DNA of 26,262 nucleotides from Mnemiopsis leidyi (lineage: Eukaryota > Ctenophora > Tentaculata > Lobata > Bolinopsidae). The DNA is taken from positions 58,488-84,749 of the forward strand of contig JH154264.1 of the NCBI GenBank assembly GCA_000226015.1, read 5' to 3'. The position numbers were made by a program, and so were the translations under genes. Below, piece after piece: positions 20,801 through 26,262 of the stretch; position 1 is the first letter of the stretch; each line of letters opens with the position of its first letter. The notes beneath the pieces are model-generated. The model made no database searches, was not told where the DNA came from, and saw only the letters and a program-made list of their open reading frames with translations.

Positions 20801-22175
20801 CTTCGAAAGAGGTTGAACTGTATGTGTTCTGAATCCTACAATTTTCTCATCGTCCTAGTTGTCATGCTTTGGCGTCTAAGATCAATAATCAACTTAAAAG
20901 ACACTATTTCAGATCGCCAAATGTTCCTATGGAGGCTGCTTTGCCGTGAACAACTTGGGAAATCTATACTGCTGGGGGCAGAATCAGATAAATCGGCTGG
21001 AGTGTCCCTACCCCATCCCTGTCGAAGACCTATACGGCTGGAACGTCAATGACATTGGACCCGGGTGCGTAAAAATGTCGGGAACTTTAGTCTGAATATC
21101 ATTTTACAGTCGCACGCATAATGATACATAATTCTATTTTATGGAAGAGATCGATGACCAATGATCCTCCTTAGCGCTGAATTAAGGGAGGTACACTCGC
21201 GGTAAAGAGAATTGACTCGGTGTTAAAATTGGCTGGAGTGTAATTTATCGTGTCAACACCTCGGTAGCTCTCATTTGTCAATATTACCGGCTTTTACCCG
21301 TTTAAATTCCAGGAAAAATCATCACGTTGTAGCGGCAGACTTTTCTAGTATAGCTTTTGGGAAAGCTACCACTGGCGAGTTGGTGAGAAAACCTATGCTG
21401 TTGTAATAGTTTAAGCTTCGTTTCGATACAAATTAGAAAATTTACCAACGACCGTTTGACATGAATGTGTTAATGTATCGACACTGAAACGCGAAACATT
21501 TCTGCACCTGTTGTGGCCGTGAATGTACAATACATATGGCAGTAATTGTACGTTTTCTTTCCGCGCAGGGCATGGGCCACACAGTGAAGAGTTCTAGCAG
21601 ACCTGACAAGATGCACGGTGTTGATGGACTCAAGATGATCCAGGTGGGAAGAAGAAGAAAGTTTTCTTTTGTTTATACTATTTTGCAGTATTGTTGACAT
21701 TACCGCTGGCTGGAGCTTTTTGATATCATATAATTATATTATGCTAAGTAAAGGGGACGTTCACAATCAATGACAATGACGTCAGCAATTTTTCGGCTTT
21801 GTTTATCCCCTCTACCCACTTTCCAAACACAGTATTCCACCAAATGTCTGTTTAAACGTGATAAATTTACCAATTACCATATCATTTGTTATTTTATTGG
21901 AAATTAACCTTCTGACTCTGTAAATTCTGAGAAAAAGAATGGGTAAATCCTGACTATCTTCATACATTTTCTGTGACATCATCACTGGTCATAACTCATA
22001 AATCGTCATCATTTGGAAACCCCCTATCCCCTTGGGTGATGACGTCATTTTTACCGCCTTAAAGCTTGTTTTGTTTCAGTGCGGAGCTGGGGCTGCACAT
22101 ACCTTACTGTTAGCAGCGGATGATGACGATGAGTCTAAGGAAATATTAAAGAAGCTAGACGTAAATGACGACTAA
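14775..22175 (+). CDS. RCC2: RCC2 (TD-60) orthologue, 11 exons, 455 aa
   Basis: The eleven exons join to 1,368 bases with matching phases at every junction. RCC2 is a seven-bladed RCC1-type propeller, known in other animals as a centromere and midzone component and a regulator of Rac1, RalA and Arf6 signalling, cortactin and adhesion. The order of matches to vertebrate RCC2 is continuous: MNWDLMGRE (human TNWDLIGR), AGPCAAHSFFITDKGKLF, GRNESGQLGLGN (109-120), GENDMGQLGIG (161-171), SESGQLG (217-223), TRVPNVLIRYVSAGQHH, WGFNGHGRLGH (290-300), YCWGQN (344-349), ATTGELGMG (394-402) and GAGAAHTLLLA. The N terminus has basic clusters AKRQK and EKKKP, a likely nuclear signal. The tail is acidic (DDDDE). 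It is shorter than the 522-residue human protein, mainly at the N terminus. The RCC1 paralogue is excluded because the MNWDLMG block and the spacing match RCC2. Confidence 0.95.
15231..15315. repeat. Two adjacent hairpins in RCC2 intron 1
   Basis: Stem 1 is CAGACTGGT (15231-15239) with ACCAGTCTG (15246-15254): nine perfect pairs and a six-base loop. Stem 2 is AATTGTGTCATTGGCA (15268-15283) with TGCCAATTACACAATT (15300-15315): 15 of 16 pairs and a 16-base loop. Confidence 0.85.
15415..15434. repeat. (GGTA)5 microsatellite
   Basis: Five exact GGTA units in a G/T-rich stretch inside RCC2 intron 1. Confidence 0.95.
15896..16126 (-). other. Antisense open frame in RCC2 intron 1 (doubtful)
   Basis: A 76-codon frame starting ATGGCGGC, a good initiation context in animals. 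It reads MAATLRQELCLVLCLPKTLN and ends FNRFLGIKN, with an AATAAA overlapping its last codons. Possible internal donor CAAG|GTAGTG. No family is recognised. It could be a chance frame or a fragment of a nested gene. Confidence 0.15.
17099..17448. repeat. TGACCATG/CATGGTCA-rich repeat, copy 1
   Basis: About 350 bp dense in TGACCATG, GGTCATGG and GCCATGG words on both strands, so the sequence is close to self-complementary in word content. It starts GGTGTGGGGGAAAAGGCACT and ends GTGGTCATCTAACCCCACCC, so C-rich and G-rich ends face each other. A related copy lies at 23510-23732. Probably a dispersed non-autonomous repeat. Confidence 0.7.
17597..17690 (+). CDS. RCC2: RCC2 exon 2 (residues 32-62 plus 1 base)
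   Basis: Acceptor TTACAG; reads EVEKKKPSGIPLICGSMNWD then LMGREKSRVNT, donor A|GTAAGT at 17691. A nearer GT (AGCAGG|GTAAAT) is rejected because only the GTAAGT site leaves the frame (1 base) that exon 3 needs. Carries the RCC2-diagnostic NWDLMGR block. Confidence 0.92.
17829..17966 (+). CDS. RCC2: RCC2 exon 3 (residues 63-108 plus 1 base)
   Basis: Acceptor AATTTTAG; completes Lys63, then PRKVEPAWTPQIISALSEVR and AGPCAAHSFFITDKGKLFGL; donor G|GTTAAC. This matches the human stretch from the VRVRTVVSGSCAAHS region to KLWSWG. The family Trp in KLWSWG is replaced (KLFGLG). Confidence 0.93.
17967..19017 (+). other. RCC2 intron 3 (1.05 kb)
   Basis: Donor GTTAAC, acceptor ATACCCCAG. The open frame at 18462-18752 inside it is leucine/phenylalanine-rich and resembles nothing. 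No repeat of note was seen. Confidence 0.8.
19018..19152 (+). CDS. RCC2: RCC2 exon 4 (residues 109-153 plus 1 base)
   Basis: Completes Gly109, then RNESGQLGLGNTIRQ and KKVIGAAVGRGHSIVLTE. This is one RCC1 blade: GxxxxGQLGxG followed by a GRGHS turn equivalent to human CGRNHT. Donor G|GTAATG. Confidence 0.93.
19393..19637 (+). CDS. RCC2: RCC2 exon 5 (residues 154-235)
   Basis: Acceptor CTCGACAG; reads EDGAYGMGENDMGQLGIGTN, later NAACGFDFTLFVTSKGFLYS and SESGQLGINDNGEYIEGRK. Donor AAG|GTGCGT is chosen over GAG G|GTAGGA because the longer form keeps the residue count to the next motif close to human RCC2 and joins exon 6 in phase 0 at TTTCAG. Two blade turns are present. Confidence 0.92.
19638..20143 (+). 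other. RCC2 intron 5 (506 bp)
   Basis: Donor GTGCGT, acceptor AATAATTTCAG. AT-rich with no recognised feature. Confidence 0.85.
20144..20272 (+). CDS. RCC2: RCC2 exon 6 (residues 236-278)
   Basis: Reads LFYTAHAVPTRVHSFFTKD, then TRVPNVLIRYVSAGQHHC; donor TGT|GTAAGT. Equivalent to human VPRRVAIFIEKTKDG to VPNVVVRDVACGANHT, an insert characteristic of RCC2 rather than RCC1. Confidence 0.92.
20273..20622 (+). other. RCC2 intron 6 (350 bp)
   Basis: Donor GTAAGT, acceptor GACCTCTTCAG. No other feature was recognised. The minus-strand frame at 20353-20730 is a chance overlap with exon 7. Confidence 0.85.
20623..20763 (+). CDS. RCC2: RCC2 exon 7 (residues 279-325)
   Basis: Reads LAISENDELYTWGFNGHGRL, then GHRTTENELIPMRVLHF and GDKNSSVK; donor AAA|GTAGGT. 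WGFNGHGRLGH is almost identical to human WGFGGYGRLGH, the best-conserved blade. Confidence 0.95.
20913..21064 (+). CDS. RCC2: RCC2 exon 8 (residues 326-375 plus 2 bases)
   Basis: Acceptor CTATTTCAG; reads IAKCSYGGCFAVNNLGNLYC, then WGQNQINRLECPYPIPVEDL and YGWNVNDIGP; donor GG|GTGCGT. Matches human IYAGYTCSFAVSEVGGLFFW through DLCGWRIRSLACG. Confidence 0.94.
21313..21382 (+). CDS. RCC2: RCC2 exon 9 (residues 376-399)
   Basis: Acceptor AATTCCAG; one base completes Gly376, then KNHHVVAADFSSIAFGK and ATTGEL; donor TTG|GTGAGA. Equivalent to human GKSSIIVAADESTISWG and TFGEL. Confidence 0.92.
21569..21643 (+). CDS. RCC2: RCC2 exon 10 (residues 400-424)
   Basis: Acceptor CCGCGCAG; reads GMGHTVKSSSRPDKMHGVDG then LKMIQ; donor CAG|GTGGGA. 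Matches human GYGDHKPKSSTAAQEVKTLDG. Confidence 0.92.
21644..22079 (+). other. RCC2 intron 10 (436 bp)
   Basis: Donor GTGGGA, acceptor TTTTGTTTCAG. Two TGACGTCA-like CRE words occur, near 21778 and 22039. No exon. Confidence 0.8.
22080..22175 (+). CDS. RCC2: RCC2 exon 11 and stop (residues 425-455)
   Basis: Reads CGAGAAHTLLLAADDDDESK, then EILKKLDVNDD and TAA at 22173-22175. The CGAGAAHTLLL strand closes the propeller like human VAMGYSHSLVIARDE. The tail is acidic and shorter than human. Confidence 0.94.
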   Translation, partial: CGAGAAHTLLLAADDDDESKEILKKLDVNDD

Positions 22176-22470
22176 TCTCCATATCATCCCATCTATCACA
22201 GGCCTCGACATCGTCAAAAGAATAGAACTTTCAATCTGCCAGATTTGATAGGACGATGTGCACATATGAGAGACTAAATCCCACCCCTAACAGTAAAATA
22301 TCGGGTATATCGAGCCAGAAACTCTTGGACTATCATCGAGAATAGTTGCGAAGAGATAGGCTTCCTTTTTCTGGGGGCAAAGACGTTCTCAGATAGATAT
22401 CGTTTTTAATCATTGTGAATTTGTAGATATTCCGCCACCAAATAAAACGCTGCCTAAATTCTATTTGATA
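22176..22470 (+). other. RCC2 3'-UTR (inferred extent)
   Basis: Sequence between the stop codon and just beyond the AATAAA signal. No other feature was recognised. Confidence 0.6.
22441..22446 (+). promoter_or_regulatory. Poly(A) signal AATAAA of RCC2
   Basis: First canonical AATAAA after the RCC2 stop, about 265 bases downstream, giving a short 3'-UTR. Cleavage would be expected 10-30 bases further on. Confidence 0.7.
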
Positions 22471-23509
22471 TTTATATTTTGATATATTACTTTAAAATGG
22501 AGTTGATTCTTTTCCAGTAACTGACTTATTTACAAGGCAACATGTTGTAAAGGACGGTGAGAATTGAGAAATTTTGATGATGAGCTTTTAGGGCTTACTT
22601 TTTCCAGCCTAATGATACCTGCTTGACATTAAGAATGAAATGCAACCAGTCCGAAATTAAAAATCCGAGTTAAGGGCTCGCTTCCAAGTCCTCAGAGATT
22701 GTATCAGTTGACCAGGTCAAAGCTGTAGTGGTGTATGGTAGCGAGATAAGCATTCATCTTGATTGGTACCTCTGACAGAATCACAACATACATGCCGTTA
22801 TAGATGACCCTAACGCTGAGCTTATAATTGTATTTCTCTGCTCTGGGTTGTTATACTTTTCATTACTGAATGCTCTGAAAATCTGAACATACGCACATGC
22901 AGGATATTGTACACAGACATGATATTGACACGGAGCCCTCGTTTATTAACCTGTTTATCTGACACAATTCCATGTGTAGCCTGAATTAAACTTGCCCACA
23001 GATCCAATTTGCAGCCCCCAAATTGTTGTCGATGAAACTACTCAAAACTTAAGCATTCTGTTAGCCTCTAGAACTTTTGTACCTTGATCGCTTTAGACAG
23101 CTTCATAACACTGCCCTTGCTTACAGCTGGTCTTACAGATCCGACAATCGCCACCTGACCTGGGGCACACCTGAAATTATCAGTTATCCTTACAGCCCCC
23201 CTTGACTAGTTTTATCTTAACTATTGATGATGATTTGTATTACTTTTAAAGTTTAGTTGAGTTCATTTCACGACGTTACGTTATGTAATTTTCTGTAGTA
23301 TCATGCTAAGAGAGTTCTTTTCATTACACTGTAGTTGTCATTCTTGATGTATCGATGATTTCTCGTGTATCATTGTAATCAAGTGCTCCAGTTAGGAGCA
23401 GTAAAACAATTTATAGACTTATTCACTTATAAACGAGTTTTTCTGGTTCAATATTTAAAAAGTATAGAAGGTCTGGGACCTTCATAACAGTATGAAAATT
23501 ATCAATTTA

Positions 23510-23732
23510 GAACTTTTGACCATTTTCGTCATGGTCAAAATGGATATTTTATGCCTAAATTCATGATAACATGGATAAGTGGATTTACCATTTGACCATG
23601 AAAACTTTGGATTCGGCCATGGCCGAAATTTTATCATGTTATCTAGAGCTTTCGATCATTTGACCATGACACCCGGGCGTGAGGCAAGTGGTCAAAAAAT
23701 CGTGGTCATCTCATCCGCCACCCCCCCCCCCC
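23510..23732. repeat. TGACCATG-rich repeat, copy 2, ending in poly-C
   Basis: Shares with 17099-17448 the dense TGACCATG/GGTCA words and the same end: GGTCAAAAAA, then GTGGTCATCT, then a C-rich tail (GCTCAAAAAA, GTGGTCATCT and CCCCACCCC in copy 1). Here the tail is expanded to about 12 C at 23721-23732. Confidence 0.7.
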
Positions 23733-24480
23733 TTCCAGAGAATCAGGGTATATGAAGATGGTAGACTTGTACCCTGACTGAGATAATCGTAAGATAATCT
23801 CAGAGATGATAGCTGAAATCTGCTTAAAGTTTAACGAAATTGTATAGAAAAATGTTTATCAGCGGTCAAGCAGTTTCACAATCACAGTACATAATCCAGT
23901 AATCCACTTGGCAAACAAGGACCAACAGATTTTGATTGAGTAGGTTTAAAACTTTTGAATTTCCTGGATACAAATGGTATCCGAAATTTCACTTGTGATC
24001 AGGAAATTCTCTAAGATAAATTTAACAACATCTGCGTTCATTGAATCATCTGGTACTCTAAACATGTACATTTGATGTTTACTGTAAAGGTTAAACCTGT
24101 AACTGGGTAGGACTAGGATCTTACAGTTCAGCTGGCATGGAAATACCTATTTGTTTAATTTACGGTCTCCATAGCACTAAAGTACAGCTGTACTATGTAA
24201 TACTATAGTGGTATAGAGAACAACTTAGTTCATTGTTGATATTGTGTGCTATGTATTGTGTCCTGCCTATTGTATATAACGCCTATTGTATATAAGAACG
24301 CTCTAAAAGTATAATTTATTTACGTAGACAGGGCCTTACTTCTAATTCTATTGTACCGCGTTCCATGCTATACATTCCATTACATATTGCTCCGTCTTTG
24401 TTATTTTTACTACTTATATTACCTGGTGTAGTCTTGAAGTATTATTAAGTCTTGTAGTTGTACTTGTAGAACTAGAAGAA

Positions 24481-24588
24481 TCTGATTGTTCAAAATCTTT
24501 TGTTTTCTCTGAGTAGACTCCAACAAGGGACACTTAAGTCCCTTGATTGAGTCTACGCAGAGAAAACAAAAAATTTTGAACAATCAGA
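24481..24588. mobile_element. 108 bp foldback (MITE-like) element
   Basis: The left arm 24481-24520 (TCTGATTGTTCAAAATCTTT onward) and right arm 24549-24588 are inverted copies matching at 38 of 40 positions. The 28 bp between them holds a further palindrome, CAAGGGAC-ACTTAA-GTCCCTTG. The whole folds into one long hairpin. No clear target duplication at the edges. A tiny non-autonomous element or a structural hairpin are both possible. Confidence 0.75.
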
Positions 24589-25918
24589 TACTTGTTTTTC
24601 ATCTTAATTTTTTTGGCTGTTGTCAGAACCAGAATTCTGAACCAAGTATTCAAGTTCGTATTTCTGCTGTTTATGTGATGTTCTCTTTTGCTTTGACTAC
24701 ATTGTAAGTTGTTCACTAAAAATTCAACTGTATGTAAGATTGTACATTTGACTCAAACGAGTGTTCACAAAAGATATGGTCACAATTCAATCAAATTCAA
24801 ACAGGGCATCCACTCTCAAACCAACAGGATGAAATGGAGATCAGTCTTGCAACGTGGAACATTTCAATGTACCTATATATGCAAAATCGTATATGGTCGA
24901 GTGTCGTGTTTAAGCGTATGAAAGATGTAAATGTGACTCCGAGATTCGATTTACTTTTAGCTCTTCTAGGAAGAGAATGTCCATTTATCATTACATTTAC
25001 AGCCACCAAGCGATTTGTAATCCGTTTTAATTTTTGCGTGATTTTATTTGTAAAAATTTGAATCCTTAATCTTACCGTTCTGTGCCTTTTTGAGTCCACT
25101 ATTTGCGAATTTTTGTTCATAAAGAATACATAATTAATTACGCGCTATGCATAGTCATGAGTTTAACGTTGTTGAAAAGCGACCCTTGCCTTCACGCCAA
25201 GCTTGCCAAGCAAAAAATGCTATGCAATTGTAAAGTTGAACTTGATGGAAGAAGATATGCTAGATTGCTCGATCGACAAGATGATTTAAAATTTGAAAGT
25301 AATTACCAAGTCACCTTGTTTAGCTTAGTTAGCTTGCACTCTTAATTGGATAACAGTAATTGACTCACAAGTAGTAGTACCCCGGTTGATTAAACTGTAT
25401 GTGATTGTATACAGTTACACTGTCTCACTAAGAGAAGAATTTAGGGCACAACTATAGTACTACAAATGCTTCTGTTTCTTGAAATATCTGCTTTACTTTG
25501 GTTCGTGATTTTATTTTATCAATTATCTGCACATATCATGTTATCAAAATTTGGATAAACTATCCCAAAATAACTCAAAGTAAAACAATGGGTCTGGGGT
25601 CGGACCTGGGAATTTTTTTAGAAATTTAGTTTTGTTACAGATTTTCGCAAAAAAAGTTTCATGTTTTGTATCAGATCAGTCGCAAAACGCAAAGCGTGCC
25701 TCCAGCTAGATAAGACATGTGGTTTTTAGATTCCTTGTATTTGTAATTTAACGTCTTAATGCTGGTCTAACTTTACTTCTAGCTCAAAGTTGACAATTTT
25801 CATTTTGGGGCCTTATAAGGGTCACTTTAGGGGTCACGTGATCATTTTCGGCTCCGAAACGATCGAATTCGGATTCTTCGTCAAATTTTAGGCAAAAGGG
25901 TCATATAGTTTGGTGAGT

Positions 25919-26262
25919 GGGGCAATTGGCGCCAATGGATCCACTCAATGGAACAAATGGATGTTCAAATGGCGCCAATGGCGATGAAGTCAGTGGTGCC
26001 AAGGATGGCCCCATCGCCATTGGCGCCAATGGATGTATTCCATTGGCGACAATGGCTATCGCCATTGGCGACCATTGGATCATTTATAATGGATACATTG
26101 GAACCACTCGATGGCGATACCTTTTTCACGATCACCACTCAGAGTGAATGGATCATTTGGAATTACAATGGCGACAATGGTAGCAATGGCGACAAAGGTA
26201 CCGGCAATGGTACCGACAATGGCGACAATGTTACCAATGGCGACAATGAAACCAATGGCGAC
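25919..26262. repeat. Degenerate minisatellite with AATGGCGAC/AATGGCGCC core, continues past edge
   Basis: From about 25919 the sequence is built of AATGG-initiated words of about 9-12 bp (AATGGCGCC, AATGGCGAC, AATGGTACC, AATGGATCC), with inverted GGCGCCATT-type forms around 26015-26070. From about 26163 the array is regular, and one frame reads as Asn-Gly-Asp-rich peptide (NGDNGSNGDKGTGNGTDNGD). A second frame is open too, as expected of a repeat whose unit is a multiple of three. Truncated by the window end. Confidence 0.85.

Larger units (their letters stand above)
22471..26262. other. Region downstream of RCC2, no recognised gene
   Basis: Contains the second TGACCATG-rich repeat, a poly-C run, the 108 bp foldback at 24481 and the right-edge minisatellite. 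Several overlapping 60-107 codon frames lie on both strands between 24.5 and 25.35 kb. None resembles a known family and they contradict each other, so I do not call a gene. Confidence 0.55.

Noticed and set aside
24534-25345. Cluster of overlapping frames on both strands, considered as a gene downstream of RCC2.
   Set aside because: The frames overlap in conflicting directions and lack domains. A weak donor at 25075 on the minus strand (ACG|GTAAGA) has no partner exon.
1-26262. tRNA, rRNA, CRISPR arrays and prokaryotic operon features.
   Set aside because: No A/B-box pair with a cloverleaf, no rRNA words and no spaced identical repeats were seen. The gene structure is that of an animal nuclear genome.

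Overview
The window looks like nuclear DNA from an animal, most likely an invertebrate. It is AT-rich, its genes are split by GT-AG introns, exons are far outweighed by non-coding and repetitive DNA, and there are no bacterial operons. The two recognisable genes are a synaptotagmin-like C2 protein, a family typical of animals, and RCC2, a conserved chromosome-passenger and Rac/Arf-linked RCC1-repeat protein. I cannot name the species or phylum from the sequence.

Layout. Positions 1-8.5 kb are mostly non-coding: an (AG)n microsatellite at the left edge, a GC-raised zone (about 0.96-2.3 kb) with short coding-like stretches I could not identify, a G-rich 21-22 bp minisatellite (2690-4369) split by an unrelated block of about 800 bp, a decamer tandem repeat (5827-5896), an orphan exon-like segment (5949-6070), and a cluster of CACGTG E-boxes (7594-7665). 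On the minus strand at 8557-9699 is the 5' part of a synaptotagmin-like gene. Its large first exon encodes a transmembrane segment, a linker and a C2A domain. A second exon, found by reading splice sites, starts C2B. The remaining C2B exons were not found.

From 9.8 to 14.7 kb there is no recognisable gene, only repeats. The most striking is a nested foldback region (12126-13461) with three copies of the same end sequence and a perfect 42 bp palindrome.

On the plus strand at 14775-22175 is a complete RCC2 orthologue. Eleven exons join with matching phases at every junction into a 455-residue reading frame, followed by an AATAAA signal at 22441. Intron 1 (2.7 kb) holds hairpins, a GGTA microsatellite and a TGACCATG-rich repeat that recurs downstream of the gene.

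From 22.5 kb to the end there is no recognised gene. This part holds the second TGACCATG-rich repeat, a clean 108 bp foldback element (24481-24588), and a degenerate minisatellite with an AATGGCGAC core that runs off the right edge. The two genes are divergent neighbours, minus-strand on the left and plus-strand on the right, about 5 kb apart. Nothing suggests that they work together.
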